Origin: Acanthococcus lagerstroemiae
Lineage: Eukaryota > Arthropoda > Insecta > Hemiptera > Eriococcidae
Length of the DNA stretch: 64,000 nucleotides
Direction of reading: 5' to 3'
NCBI GenBank assembly: GCA_031841125.1
Contig: CM063106.1
Location: 69,304,101 to 69,368,100, forward strand
Part shown: positions 1 through 13,188 of the stretch, in pieces
How positions within the stretch are numbered: the first letter of the stretch is position 1
Layout: every line of letters begins with the position of its first letter
Notes under the pieces: generated by a model
Databases searched by the model: none
What the model saw: only the letters and a program-made list of their open reading frames with translations
Told to the model about the DNA's origin: nothing
Position numbers and translations under genes: made by a program

Positions 1-2378
1 GTCTCAGCAATAAATTTGCTTTTGCATTTTTATTGGAAAACGCCCGTAGGAAACCCAACATCAGTCGTTTCGTGCTGACGTTGATCAGTTCCTAAAAACA
101 AATCGAGTCGTGCATGACCCAGGGTATGCAAGGAATACTGAAAACTACCGAAACCGTTTCTATAAGTTTTAATTTGATTGCTTAACGTGTCTATATTTTA
201 TCTTCTTCGCTGTAGTGGGTGCAGGTTTTACACATTTCCTACTAAATACCTACGAGTACCTACTTATCGAATTCTGGGATCTCGTATAGGTGCACGTTCA
301 CTAAACTGATAATCACAGGAAACTTGTACAGGAAAATTGTACGACCTTCATTACAATCTCTAATTTGAAGTTGATTATTTACTCTTGAGAAACCTATCCG
401 CTTCTCAAAATTAAATTCGAAGTGGAATGCCTGGTAGGTGAGGTCGCAACTACATTTTTTTCTATGATTCACTTCTACCTAACTCCAGAAAATTGACTAT
501 ACTGTTAAAGACCAGAAGAACGAAATCCACTTAATAACTTAAAGCTCTCAAGTTCTTAATATTGGATAAAATTGAAACAAAGCAAATAAATAAAAAATTA
601 ACCTTACTCGGTACAGCTGGCGATGAATAGAAGTCTGAAAATAATGAAGAAACAAATCGCATTTGCCATGGTGTAAGCGTGCAGCCGAAAATAGGCTTAC
701 ATTCCAGTGGAAACAAAATTATGACTGTTCACTTTTTGACATGGAATTAATGCGAATAAGCTTTTAGTTGCATGAGGTCATCGAGAAATATGCTAACCTA
801 TTAAAAGTTTATTCGAAGTGATAAATTGAAAACTACAAATGGTGTAGGTACGAGAACTAGCGAGTTCTGCTCACTTTTTATCTTTAATTTTATTTTTCGG
901 ATTTCCGCTGCAGAGTACTTTGTGACAATGCCAGTTTGAATTACTGCCGAGTACAATCTTTAATTATCAAGAGCCATTATCTAGTAGACATTACTAAGCA
1001 TTTCATTCATAGAAGGTGGCTAAACATATATTTTCTACAGTGTTGGCGATTTTCAGTTAAATTGGTCAGATGGCCGTGCGAACCACTCGGGGCAAAAAGG
1101 AGTCGTGGAAGTATAGAAGATTTCACTTGTCAGATGCTATGATGAAACTCTCTGATGCCCGTCCAGCAAGCCCTAAAAATAGAATAGTTTTTCCGTCACA
1201 TTCGAAGGGAAAGGAGTGAATAATGAAGCAGAAGAGTGGTTCTTTCGATATTTAAGCATCTGCTGGCCTGCTAGGGCCTGGAAAATTCTCAATTTGACCT
1301 CGTCCATGAGATAAGCTAGGAAAAAATCCCACGTGGAATTGGCAAGTTTTTCTCTTGACAAAACTATAAATATTATTATACACTTTCGTTAACTAATAGC
1401 CTCAACAGTGTTGAATTATGAAAAATACATTCAAAAACTAACGTACACATTAAAAAAAAAAATTAAAATAACGCAGGACTCAGGGTCGAGGGGGTTGGAA
1501 ACTCTGTTGATTTAAGATCATTTCCTATTGACCAAAATTCTGGTTCACCAAAATCTGAAGAAAGTTTGCGTTTCAAATTGATTCCAATCACGTATTACCA
1601 GCATTTCAGTGCAAAATTCTTCACCTTTTTAAGCTTGATAAGCCTTTGCAAATTGCAAAGCTTTCCCCCCTAAATTCCGGTCCTGGCATAAGAATGTGCT
1701 CATGTTTTGTAAAGCATCGCAATTTCATTATTTGAGGGCCCTATGTTTTTCTTTTCGAGAGTTACGAGGCTCTTTTGATCTATATTTTATCGTTTTAGAT
1801 TGTTTTGAAATTGTGGGGTCTCCACAGGCGTAAGCACTCCTCCCTCACTAAGGAGATCAAAAGGCACCATGTTTGATTGTACGCCCAAAACAACATTTCT
1901 AGTAAGTATAAAAGTATTTGTTTTATCTGTGTGTTTGTCTGTTCGAAGTTGGTGGGTGAACCGTACGAGGTGGGGGGTGGGGTTCGTACTTTCTGGATGT
2001 ATTCGTACGAACTTTAGGAACGTTTTAAGTTTAAAAATTTTGGTATCTTTATTAAGAGGGGGCCACAAATTTTGACTTTCGGAACTTTTATACATCGACC
2101 TTCATTATGTTATAATTTGGTGGCTGTGACTGTCTTTCTTCAAAAATTATCAGGGAGTTGAAAATCTGAAATTTCCAAAACGAGCTCGAAATACCTTATT
2201 AAATTGAAATCTGATTTCATGCGACCATAAATATACTTGGATATTGTTTTATATTCATTTATTTATCATATGGTCTACTTTCAGCCCCGTATCCCTAAAA
2301 TCTCAGTTTTTGGAAACCATTTTCAGCATTTCTTCTTAGTATCCGATTGAGTTTTTGAAAACATCAGCATCCTCTTCC

Positions 2379-2465
2379 GACGCAGGCCCATTCGGGGCGT
2401 TTCCGGGATAGGGGATGCGGTGTCCGGGGCCAATTTGGCACGCGTGCATCGCCATATGTCCCTGT
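2379..2465 (+). mobile_element. short 3' tail of R1-like LINE (family A)
   Basis: This stretch matches the 3' terminal 90 or so bases seen in the other family A copies, including the conserved block around GCATCGCCATATGTCCC near its right end. It is diverged from the younger copies. Weakly similar sequence on each side (around 2366-2384 and 2465-2482) may be a decayed target-site duplication, but this is not secure. Confidence 0.6.
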
Positions 2466-4019
2466 ATCATCGATCTTCTTCTGAATAACACAAATATGAA
2501 CCGATAAACTGCAAATAGATCAGGACTCTCTGACTGAACGCAAAGAGAATTGAAGTCATTTCCTATTGTAAACTTCCGCAGGTTTCAGTAACGTTGAGTA
2601 TGGGACCTCCCAGCAATCAGGTGTTGTACCGCTACCTACCTATCAACACATGCGTACACAGAACAGAAACCAGTTGTTTTTGTAATTCTATACATAAAAA
2701 AGTGTCGTGTATTTCGTGTGTCGAAATATGAAATAACTATACCTACAAAATATTGTTCGTTGTCATAATTACACGCATTATTGCTAATCGAACTCCCAAT
2801 TTGGTGCACAAGTTTATCTACCCATCCCAAAGAAACATGTATCTACCCGGAATTAAGCAGCTATCTATACCTGAAGTTACGTATTAATACAAACGATCCA
2901 TTAACATTTTTAAATTCATGTACAAAATATCAAAATAGTTCGCCAAACAAATGGAAGCCGATGACGTCCCCGAGTATGTTCAATGGCTACAAATTTTCCA
3001 AAACCACTTCTCCCCCCCCCCCCCCTCAAAATTCTATATTGATGGTCAGGTACATAAAGACAAGGTTGATAACAAATGTTCAATGAATGACCTTTTTACA
3101 AATTATTTTGAATGAATGTACATAGTACGGGGCCAAATTCAAACTGTTTCCGCTACATCTTGCTTTCCGAAATCCTGGTGTTTTCGAGTGCCAGTAGCCA
3201 ATCTCAAGTCGGGAAATCAAATGTTAAGGAAACTGAGCACCAAATAATTCGTTTGATTAGTAATAACTTACGTGCACTCTGTACTGCGATACAGAGCTAG
3301 CTGTATGGGTACTAAGTAATATTCCTCCATCTAACTCACTTAAGCCAGCTCATATTAGCCCACAGTCTAGATGAACCGCGAACCGGTCAGCTAGTGTACA
3401 TATAATTAGAAAGGTGACATTCTGGACCTAGTTTTAATGTAACACAGACTCTGTTTAGCTGCCTCCATCTCCTGCAGACTCTACAGTTACTCGGCATAGA
3501 ATCGCTGCTCCCTTTACATGACCTCCCCATGCACTATAAACCTATGGGAAACCGACGTAAGTTGTCTCAACCTCCATATCATCCGTGTAAAAGGTGATTT
3601 TGTGAATCTGATGACGTCACGCTACCCCTTGGTGTACCAACACTTCATCCATACCTGATAGACCTTGCGATATGGAACCGATCTGATTTCTAGTGGTTTG
3701 ATATTTTGATAACATAAAATTTAGCAAGAAGTCACGTTTTATAAACAAGAAGTTCACTCTCATGAGTGTAATAATTTGTACTGGCTAAAATAAAATACTG
3801 TGTATAGTAACTAGAATTTCTTCAGCTATCTTTGGGTGTGTTAGAACCTAAAATTACATTTATCCTCCCCCAAAAAATTGTACTTTCGAAACCCGCTCAA
3901 TCCGGGGCAAGTTGTTCCATTACAAAAATTATCAATTAATATGAATATTGTTACATGTTTTTAGAACATGTACGAAAATATGTTGTCAACACATTTTTAG
4001 AATTTCTTACCATAAGACT

Positions 4020-4440
4020 TACCCCATCATGTATGACCACTTACCCAGGTATGGGGCAAGTTATCACAAAAAAAGTAGCCGTGCTTAAAAATGCTTGAGG
4101 CCAACCATATGAAAATTTATTTTTATTTTTATACGTTTTTAGCCAAGGGTTGTAGCTACAATTTGAGCCTAATTCGAAGTTTTTCGGTCCAATAGTTTCT
4201 ACACGTTTTTAGCACAAGACAATTTATCCCATCATGTATGACAACTTACCCGGGTATGAGACAAGTTTTCACAAAAAAGTAGCCTCGTTCAGAAATGTTT
4301 GGGGCAAACCGTATGATTTTTTTTATACGCCATTTTGTAGCCAAGGGTTGTAGCTACAATTTGAGCCTAATTTGAAGTTTCTCGGTCCAATCGTTTTTTC
4401 AAAACTTTAAAGTTTCTAACAATTGTGACAACTAACCCCG
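4020..4440. repeat. tandem repeat, two units of about 205 bp (family B)
   Basis: Two adjacent units share the CCATCATGTATGAC block (4024 and 4229) and the block reading GCCAAGGGTTGTAGCTACAA. The period is about 205 bases. A third, single copy of the second half lies at 46988-47155 inside an intron of the second CAP gene, so this is an interspersed family and not only a local duplication. No coding sequence or terminal inverted repeat was recognised. Confidence 0.75.
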
Positions 4441-5764
4441 GTCTCCCCGACACATAAGGCCTCGTGACCAGAGCTCCCTCAAAGAACGAATATCAAAGTT
4501 TGAATAATCTTGTTAAGGTTAATAATATGGAGTTAAATGACTCACGTAAAAAGACACTTTACATAATCAGGATTATTTTCATACCTTTTGCTCAATGGAA
4601 TCTCATACTCGTACATTTCTCGATGTACATGCATAATCAGTGGAACTGATACAGCAGAATTAGCTGATCTTTGCTTTCACATTTTCTTACCTCTTATACC
4701 TAATTAACAAGTTTTCATCGGGAAATGAGCCCAGGGAAAATGCGAAACTTGTCACCCCCCATTTCCTAGAAAAGTCTTCATCAGACTTGATCTTGCTATA
4801 CACTGAAGACTTGGTCTCCTTTTCACCGGGCCGCTGTGTATGAACTCCAAGATCTGAGATCAAATAGATAGTGGTGGGTTCATGGGGGAGGGGAAAATCC
4901 CCCATTCAAAAAAAAAAAGGAAAGTGAAGAAAAGGAAAAAATAAGAAGAAAGAAAGAAAGAAATTTTTTGTAATACTATATACACTTCTCTCTTCACTTT
5001 TATTACATTAAGGAAGTCTGTGAAACGTCTCAAAGAGAGGGCAACAAATGTTGTGCATCACCCCCCCCCCCTCTAAACGTATTCCCTAATCCATAGAGCA
5101 TAAGGTTAGGTACACCTTGAGATAGTTTGACACTAGACACCAAACTGAACAACTGGATAGTCAGTTAGACAGTCGGAAAGCAAGATGGGTGGTGTCAAGC
5201 AGGCGGGTTTCGATATGACAATATGAACGAAGTGAGTGTCAGCAAAAGCCGAGTAGAAAAGTGATGGGGCGGAAAAGCCACCTTCTATAAGTATAATTAT
5301 TATGAATGAATACAGTAAAAATATTAGGTATGCTGTGGAGCATTTCAACGTCTTCTTTACTATTAAGAATATATCTACCAAATTATTTCTCAATGCAAAA
5401 ACGATTATACTTCATTATTTTCTTTCTAGATTTCATATTAAATTGACAATATCGAGTTTATAACTCTCCTGTGATCGTAACAATTAGTAAAACTTAATTA
5501 GGTACTTGGGCCTTCTTTATTAATGAACATACGAGTAGATGAACTAAAAACGCAGAGAACACAAAAATAAATCTTGTAAAACTTTAGATCAATCGAACAA
5601 GATTATAATATCAAGGTACCGACCTATATTTACTGTTTTCAAGAGAAATGAATAGTTGTTATCCATTGCGCTTAGTAGGTACAATTAGTACGAAGTAAAC
5701 AAAAATTATTATAAATTACACGTAATAAATTCAGTCTTATACAATTTCCATTTTTCAGGTGTCA

Positions 5765-8700
5765 TTACTTAGGCGGTAGAACATTCTTTTTGAACTGGCC
5801 TATGTAATTCCCTCGTGGGTTGTAATTACAGACAACGTAGTACATTCTGGTTTTTTTACTTTGTGCGATACCAATACCCAGTTCTTTGCTGCTTTTCCAC
5901 ACGAGTTGAGTGAAATGGCCTGAAACAGAGTACACCATTAATCAAGCAGAAGTTGATTAAGCATTGTCAACTGCATGATTATCGTAAACTAGCCCACACG
6001 CACCCCTGGCCCCGGAAACGACCCTTTCGAATATCGCGTCGGTGACCAGAGGGATGCTTAGGCTGGTTTGTACCCCATTTCCTTTCTCCTTGATGTGGAG
6101 CTGCGCTATCATTCTAGGGCCATTATGAGATACCTTACTGACTGAGGCAAGGCTCACTCAGTGTTAATCTGGATTCGGGTGGGCCACAGCTGACTGCTCT
6201 TCCTTCACTCTCTCACGTCTTCGTCTTGGTACGTATGGCGATGCAGAATGGCGGTGACGGTAGGGTGAACCCTGACAGGGGGACATAAAATAGCTGCATC
6301 TATGCCTGAGGTCTCAACAAAGGTAATTTTTAGGGGTGGGGGTTGAAACTCGAAAATGTCAGTAAATTTTTAATTCAAATTCTCCCTTTTCAGGAATCAT
6401 TATTTTCATTAAATTTTAACCTCAACCCTGCACGTAATAATGCCATCTCATTAGATGATGGCATAAAATAGCAACATCTCTGCCTCAGACAATAGCAAAG
6501 GAATTTTCTTGCGTGGCCGCATCAATTGAAAAGTACCCACTCAAATCTTTCAAATCTCGAACTATTAAATTCTTCACCTTTGAAGAGGAGGGAAGGGGTG
6601 ACATTTTCTGAGGTCACATACGTCAGAATGAATTTCGAATAAATATTTTACTGAAATCTTCAATCGAATGTTCTTGATTTGTAAAATATGTACCTACTTC
6701 GGACACTGCAACAAAAATGGGAACATTTCGTAAAGGAATTCAAAATTTGTTAGGGATACAAATTTGAATATTCTCCAACAGGGATAAAACTAAGGGAGGA
6801 CGAGGGGCGAAGTTGGGAAAATACAACAAGTCAAAAGAGATTTTGAGTTTTTATTTATTCATTTATTTTTTTTAGTCAATTCAAAAAAAGTTTGGTGCTT
6901 GGGAATTTTGAGTCGAGTCAATTGAAAATTTAACAATTCTTCCCCTCCCCCAGAAAAAACTCTTTGTTACTTTTCTACTCTCCAGGATTCTAATGTGCCA
7001 CCAATTTCCGAATTCGGAATGAGGAAGTATTTTCTTTTTGTTCTACGTTATACATCGTAGGACATACGGAAGCTTTCAAAATTTTTATTGGCTCTGATGA
7101 AAAATTAGATAAAAAAGTCACAGGGAAGCAAAGCGGGCAAAGATTTTCGGTGACTAAGGAAAAATAATTGTACAAAAAATTAATTTCCTAGCGGTACAAG
7201 TGAAAACTTGTAGAAAATTGACAAAAAATAAGCATGAAAATGATTGTTTTTTGTTTTCATTGTGTCTTATTTGTAAAGCGCAAACATCAGAGGGGCAAAG
7301 ACTTAATTGGCATCTTGCCAACACCCATGGTTGAGAAGATTATCTCAAGTAAAGTACAAATCCGTGCTTTAAGGGAATGTAAAGTGTCAAAATGAAAAAC
7401 TGCAAATGTTGATTTTAGGAACCCAAATCGAGTAGAAAATGCATTGCAACATTCTGAATCAATAACCAAACAACTATGATACCTCATATGTTTTGATTAT
7501 TAAGCAAACTAGGTTACTATATTTAAAGTAGGTTAAATTTGCCCATTTGGGGGTTTCGAGTTATTTTTTGTCTCACTGCACAACAAAAGGTGGTATGTTT
7601 GATTTTGTTTCATGGTCTTATATTTTATTTAAGATAAACTCTTCTGTTTGTAATTCTTGAAAACCAAATTATTATTTTCGTGTGCTTATTTTTCTTTTCT
7701 AAGATTGCTAATTCGCTTTGTCAAATTATCAGCTTCTGTCTTAAATTGATATGCTACATGAAACAAAACTTATCATAGATTTCTTTACTAGTAATTTCTG
7801 AAAATTCGGTTCGACTTTTCCAACATCGTTGTGTTGTTTCTTCAAATTACTAACACATGAGACCGAATCACTAACTACATCCTTAAATTTTCTGAATAGG
7901 AGCAGCGTACCTCCCCCTTCACTATATCCCTGTTTCTGTCGTTCAAAATCTGAAACTTCGCGAAATAAAATCCTCAGTGTAATTTAAATGACACAGGTCA
8001 CTGAATTCAGAGAAGAAATATTTAAAATTGGGGTTAAGAGAAAAATATTAACTAAAAACCAGCCCCAGTAACATAGACGTGGCCGATGACAGCGGTGCAG
8101 CCGCTGGGGCAAGGAGGAGATCCCCCAATGGGTTGACCGTTTGGGAAAAGTTGGAAAAATGTTTCAATTACGAATAATCTGATTGTAAACATTAAAGAAA
8201 AATTAAGTTCGGTTTTAGAATGTTTCTATCGAGTAGGTTTCAGGGTGTTAACCCTTAAAATTAACAAAAAATTCTTATTTGCAAAAAGGAGCAAAGGTTT
8301 TAAATTTTTCGGAAAATTTTTATCAAAAAATTATATTATGAACGGTCATGGAGGGGAGTAGGGAAATTGTCCTCAAATCCCTATCCCTTAAAACCGATTT
8401 GTACTACTCAAATCAGTGAAAAATTTCAAATATATTTCGCTAGTTTTCAGTTTGGAACTTCGTCTACCGAGCTTCTTCAGTCTTATTTCCTTCTTTACAT
8501 CTTTGTCAGACAAAAAATTTGACTCGATAGTTACCTCGAAATCGAGCAATATTTTGACTCGATTTTGATGTCGAAATATGATCCGATTTTGAGATACCAG
8601 GTCAAACGATTTCGTCGGCTTTGTGTGTGTATGACTAGGAAGAGGCTCTTCTGAAAGCTGTTGGACTCACCTGTCTTGAGAATTACATCCATTGATGGCT

Positions 8701-10310
8701 CTTGATTGAACGTATAATTCTTAATCTCTGAATACCATGCATCCACTGGTTTATTGCCACTTACTTTGTAATTTGGGTCTGTGCTTACAGTGGCATAAAT
8801 ATTCTCGCCGAACTTTCCATTTGGTCGGTGCTTGAATTCGTTATGCTCAGCCAAGTAGGTCGCCCAATCTTGACTTACTTTACTGATCTAAGTATAAACA
8901 AAAATTTATTCATTTATTATTACAATTTTTGAAACAAGACCTAATAATTATACTCTGATTTTGGTTTCTTTCGTCTACCAAGCAATGTCTTTTCAAATGT
9001 AATCATAATGTATATTTACCTTAGCACTGTATGTTAACATAGGGACACCATGTTTCTTCCTGTACTTGTTATGTGTCTCCAAAACCAACTTATCGAACGC
9101 ACTTGGTTTGTTTTCATTCTGACCTTTACTATTTTGACCTTTCGCTGGCGGTGGCTTCGATTCTGTTGTAACCGAGGTCTCGGGCATGGCTTTTTTATTC
9201 GATACTTTATTATTCTCCAATTTAGCATCCTTCGTTGCTCTCAGCACGATTGTCAAATTTATAACCGAATCAACGTTATCGTCAAATGCTTTGTTGGTAA
9301 CCTCGAAGAAAGCTTCAACTGAATTGATCTTGGAACTGTTCAATGAGCGGAATCCTTCATTTCTTTCCTGTAATAAATATTTGTTGATATGAGACAATGT
9401 AGAGTTAAGGGGTATGGTCATACGTTTTTTTGATTTCTATACCGCTCTCTGGTGGCGGATTGCATTTGGTCCGCGTAGCCGGATTTCGTATCGTCGGACG
9501 ATGTGGACGAAAACACAATAGAACAGGACTGAACTTAAGTCTATGAGTCGGTACATTCAAGGCCAGCGCGACGGGGGAGAAGTTTCACACGCCACCCCGC
9601 TTCCTTAATCGTGTTTGAAAAGTCAGCACTCGACAAATTCTAGTAGTCAGTCGGAAAAATTGGAAAAGTAAAAACTTATTTTTTAAGGTTTCAGTTGATA
9701 TGTTTTATATTGTAGTTAGAATTTTTGCTATTTACAACCTGGCCTCCCTCTGCGCCCCAACAAATTACTAGCAACGGCCCTGGGTACATTAGTAGTTCAG
9801 AGATGGAGATAATGGGAGGGGGCGAAGGAAAAACTCCAAAAATTATACGTCACCGTGCTATATTTAAGAGAGACGACAATTTTGCGACTCACTTTATCGA
9901 ATAGATAAAACATGGTGATTCTGGATGATAAAAAGAACTATATACTTGAATTGAACATATTTTGTTCTGGGAACAAATAATAAATATCCTGCAAAACTGA
10001 ATTGAGCTTACCGAAAGGGCTTTTCCAAGCAAATGTAAAAAATCATCGGTTTTATTATCTACAGTGAATAAATGATTGACGTAATGATTTTGCGATTCCA
10101 GTCCGCTCCATGACAGTGAGGTTACTGTACACAAATATATGCAAATTAGAACTACCTACATGAATACGGTACAGAAACTTTTTATGATTAATCTGGAATA
10201 TACATACATTGCTTGGCGGTCTTAATTGTGTGATTAGAAGCATTCGAAAAACTGAAACAAAAGCCCAAAAAAATTGATAAAAGTAATAATAAATACACAG
10301 CTTTAACATT
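5765..10310 (-). CDS. CAP-domain (GAPR-1/PR-1-like) secreted protein, five visible exons
   Basis: Reconstructed exons are about 10310-10208, 10124-10012, 9367-9020, 8887-8671 and 5919-5765 (stop TAA at 5767-5765). All junctions have AG/GT borders and matching phases. The product has a hydrophobic leader, about 115 residues of unrecognised sequence with a Lys/Gln/Asn-rich linker, and then a CAP domain. CAP motifs are HNKYR, AEHNEFKHR, GENIY, WYSEI and GHFTQLVW, and the chain ends soon after CNYNPRGN. The metal-site tetrad of the family (His in KHR, Glu in GEN, Glu in SEI, His in HFT) is complete. There is no C-terminal membrane helix, so secretion is inferred. The family includes venom allergens, PR-1 and sterol-binding proteins; the role here is unknown. 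The start codon is unresolved: the leader frame has no ATG, whereas an ATG at about 10304 is in another frame and leads to a stop after splicing. An upstream exon or a one-base error in the T run near 10270 would explain this. The last intron (8670-5920) holds old repeats. Confidence 0.8.
5980..6295 (-). mobile_element. old family A LINE fragment in CAP intron
   Basis: Diverged minus-strand copy of the family A 3' untranslated region. It keeps the block around CCCCGGAAACGACCCTTTCG, then the more 5' part ending with the TCTTGGTACGTATGGCGATGCAG region and GGGTGAACCCTGACAGG. It sits in the long last intron of the first CAP gene. No clear target-site duplication was found, which fits an old insertion. 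Confidence 0.65.
6790..6975. repeat. dispersed repeat copy (family D)
   Basis: Contains GTTGGGAAAATACAACAAG, a TCAATTGAAAATTTAACAATTCTTCCC-type stretch and a CCCAGAAAAAACTCTTTG end. Related sequence recurs at 41858-42165 (opposite orientation) and 49318-49545. The element type is not recognised and its ends are approximate. It lies in the last intron of the first CAP gene. Confidence 0.45.
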
Positions 10311-11814
10311 TTCTAACTGATTCACTATCAAGCGCAGGCGAATGAAAGGTGTTATACGTTTCGAAACCAATAAGCGTTCATTAAAAACCGGAGGTCCAAC
10401 GGGTTCGAGCCCACGTAGCAACTCGTTACATTTCGACTTGGGCTGGTTTTTCGGCAAGAAGAGACGAGGGCTAAGACAGACCCTAACAGCTTCCCCGACG
10501 TCTCTGAGGTAATGCTCGAAAGGGCAGATGCCAGGGCTCGGGTTGAGAGCAAAGTTATTTTTATTCACGAAAATTTGCCGGGGGGGGGGGGGTCTGGTAA
10601 GCGTTAGGGAATGCTCAGAACCCTAGCACTTCTCTGGCTACGGGCCTGTATTATACCTCCTATTTATGGCATTTTGGGAGCAGTTACGAAAAATTTGCAA
10701 GGACTTTCTTTGTGTAGAATTTAACGAGGAACAATTTTTGTTTGGAAAGATTCTTTCCAGTAGGCGAATATTTTCAGACGTTCTCGGGAAAAACTGATTT
10801 TGGGGGGACGTTCAGCCTCCTGGAGGAATTGTGGACGCTCGGATTTGGATCTACCTTTAGTACAATAATCAGTACTGCTATCTAACTCGCCGTACAAAAA
10901 TCCACGTCTTTAAGAATTTTTTCCTCTATTCGCCGTGTTTTTTCCCCTGTGTAATTGCATCGGTCTAAGTTAAGTAAATACTAAAAGTTTTCGTAAATGA
11001 AACTAAGTATTAAGTGTATATCTTACTTGATACATCCGATGGTAAAAAACAAACCGATAAGGGCACCGCTGAAAGTCTGAATCATCGTGTTTGTAACCTC
11101 AAAACATTCGAAAATGTCGCGGTATACACCGAAATCGTACTTCGGCTATCAAAACATGAAACATACAGTAGAAGATTATTTTAACCGGCCTAATGTGGTT
11201 TCTGAAAGCTTGGCGTTCGTGTAAATAAGCGGCATGCTCGTTATTCGGAAAAACTTATCAATGTCGATAAAATTTTACTGACTGCGCAAGTTTCCACTTC
11301 AGACAAAACGACTTTTAAATTGCTTGTTTTCGTCGAGTAACTATGCAGCAGGTTTATCTCATGAAATATGAAACTCTTTGATTTATCATGATGCTGTACA
11401 AGCTTAATCTATTTTTCACTTAAGAGTGGCACCTCAGACACATTCCACTATATTACTATTGCCACCCGTCATATCTCTCCATAAAATATAGCTCACAGCC
11501 TGCAAAACCTTTAGGTGCAGAAGTACGGGGAAGGGAGATTTTCTCGACAATGTCACATTTGGTGAGGTGTTAGAAAGTTCTTACAGCATAGGCGCAACCA
11601 GGAATTACCTCTGAGAGAGGCTGAATCAGAGAAAAATGGGGTCAAATTTTATACGGAAAAGTAAAATACCAAACTTGTAATTCTTAGCTTAAAATTCCAC
11701 AAAAGTTTATTTTTAAAATAGCCCTCACACCCCCTCCTGGTTGCGCCTATGGCTTACAATAACACATTATACCTTTTAGAATTTTGTCAAGACAGATATA
11801 TTTAAGAGACCTAT
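10311..11814. other. non-coding region upstream of first CAP gene
   Basis: No supported exon beyond the first visible one of the CAP gene. It contains a poly-G tract near 10579. The sequence at 11587-11760 has the phrase GCGCAACCAG, also seen near 32900, suggesting repeat material. A missing 5' exon or promoter of the first CAP gene may be here but I cannot place it. Confidence 0.4.
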
Positions 11815-12093
11815 ATTAGGGGAGCTAAACGGGCCCGGCCTCAAAGCGTTCCCCTCGGTACTGATGCGATGGTGTGGTGGAACGCATGACGATGCACGCA
11901 TGCCAAAGTGGCCCCTGAGACACCGCACCCCCGGCACCGGAAACCACCCTTTCGGGCATCGCATCAGTACCGAGGGGCGCATCAGTATCGATGCCCGAAA
12001 GGGTAGTTTCTGGTGCCGGGGTGCGGTGTAATTGGGGCCACTTTGGCATGCGTGCATCGCCATACGTCCCACCACACCATTAGGGGAGCTAAA
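11815..12093. mobile_element. family A LINE insertion with internal inversion, 15-bp TSD
   Basis: Target-site duplication ATTAGGGGAGCTAAA at 11815-11829 and 12079-12093. Between them lie three pieces of the family A 3' end. The first, about 11830-11869, is in plus orientation. The second, about 11870-11976, is an inverted copy of the 3' terminal segment. The third, about 11970-12078, is a plus-oriented copy ending at the usual CCACACCAT terminus. The second and third pieces together form a near-palindrome of over 200 bases. Twin-priming during target-primed reverse transcription is the simplest inference. Confidence 0.85.
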
Positions 12094-12810
12094 ATTCCCA
12101 AATTTTAATCTGAAAACGCACCTTTAATTTTTCTAAAAAGTTACAATTTACTCCGTAGGCATAGAAATTCAAAGTTCGTCTTTAAAACGTAAATTGGCAT
12201 TTTTGGAAAAATTAAGTGTCTGGTAGAGAGATTAACCTGTTCAGCCTCAATGGGACACAAGTACCAAAAATTTTCAAAAAATCCTATTGGGGTCACTTTT
12301 AGTGTTTAAATCCATCTCAACTGTCCCGCTAGGAGTATTTGAACTGCTGAACAACATTTCAGCCTTACTTGTCCGCTAGAGCGCGCCGCAGAGTGGCTAT
12401 TAGCCGCTGTATTTATAGGTTCCTATCTTTCAGTACCAGTGGGATAACATGTATATCCCATCAAATAATCCCACTAGGACATATTTTCCCATCTACTGGG
12501 GGAGGGGGTCCAAAAAATTCATTCTAACTAGTTTTGTGTTCTTGGGAGCCTACTAAACAAGTTTCATCACAGATTTGGTTGTAAGAAATTTCCCCGTTCT
12601 TGGGACCGAAAGGATTAAGAGTCAAATGAAGAATAGAATATATGGATGTCGTGATTCCATGCAATATGTTCTTTTTTTTTTTATCCCCCTTGGTGCTTTC
12701 AGAATCAAATTTTTCCAAATCGGTATTTATAAAAATGGGTCACCTTAATACACAAGTCCTTTATTAGAGGAATAAAAGACGAAAATTTGTAGGTTCAGTG
12801 CACATTTCTT

Positions 12811-13188
12811 ATGCACTTCTCAAAGCTGCTGCAGTAGCTGCGGACCCCCCGACAGGGCTCACCCCGCATTTACCACCTTCCTGCCTCGCTTCACGTATCA
12901 AAACGAGGAGATGAGGGGTGAGGGAAGGAAGTGCGCCCGTCTGTACTGCACCCGAATTCCAGGTTAATGCTGGGCGAGCTTTCCCATGGTGGCCCTGGCA
13001 GGACAGCGCGAATTCGAAGCGGAGAAGCGAAATGGGGGCTTGGGCCAGCCTCAATGCGTCCCTCTGGTCACTGATGCGATACTTGAAAGGATAGTTTCCG
13101 GGGTCAGGAGTGCGGTGTCGGAAGAACCACTTAATAGGGATACGTGCATCGCCATACGCTCCGTCAAGTGAAGATGCACTTCCCGAAG
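12811..13188 (+). mobile_element. 5'-truncated family A LINE copy
   Basis: The insert at about 12826-13173 carries the family A 3' untranslated region, ending in the GTGCATCGCCATACG block. The flanks ATGCACTTCTCAAAG (12811-12825) and ATGCACTTCCCGAAG (13174-13188) match at 13 of 15 positions and look like an aged target-site duplication. No coding sequence is retained. The full-length non-LTR element at 13248 starts only about 60 bases downstream. Confidence 0.8.

Larger units (their letters stand above)
1..5764. other. intergenic region, no supported gene
   Basis: I see no coding exon with family motifs and splice sites here. The open frames are short and lack domain signatures. The region holds a short family A LINE tail near 2.4 kb, a tandem repeat at about 4.0-4.4 kb, and C-rich homopolymers near 3.01 kb and 5.06 kb. 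It is downstream of the minus-strand CAP gene that ends at 5765. Confidence 0.6.

Noticed and set aside
1787..2095. 102-codon minus frame and overlapping 68-codon plus frame
   Set aside because: No recognised domain, overlapping frames on both strands, and a low-complexity repeat-like context.
10390..10430. B-box-like GGTTCGAGCCC suggesting a tRNA or tRNA-derived SINE
   Set aside because: No A box at a suitable distance upstream, no cloverleaf could be drawn and no tail or TSD was found.
10310..10568. Long minus frame with an ATG at 10568 that would supply a start for the first CAP leader
   Set aside because: The sequence before the leader has no domain, codon pattern or splice support, and a signal peptide would be buried more than 80 residues in. 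More likely chance read-through.
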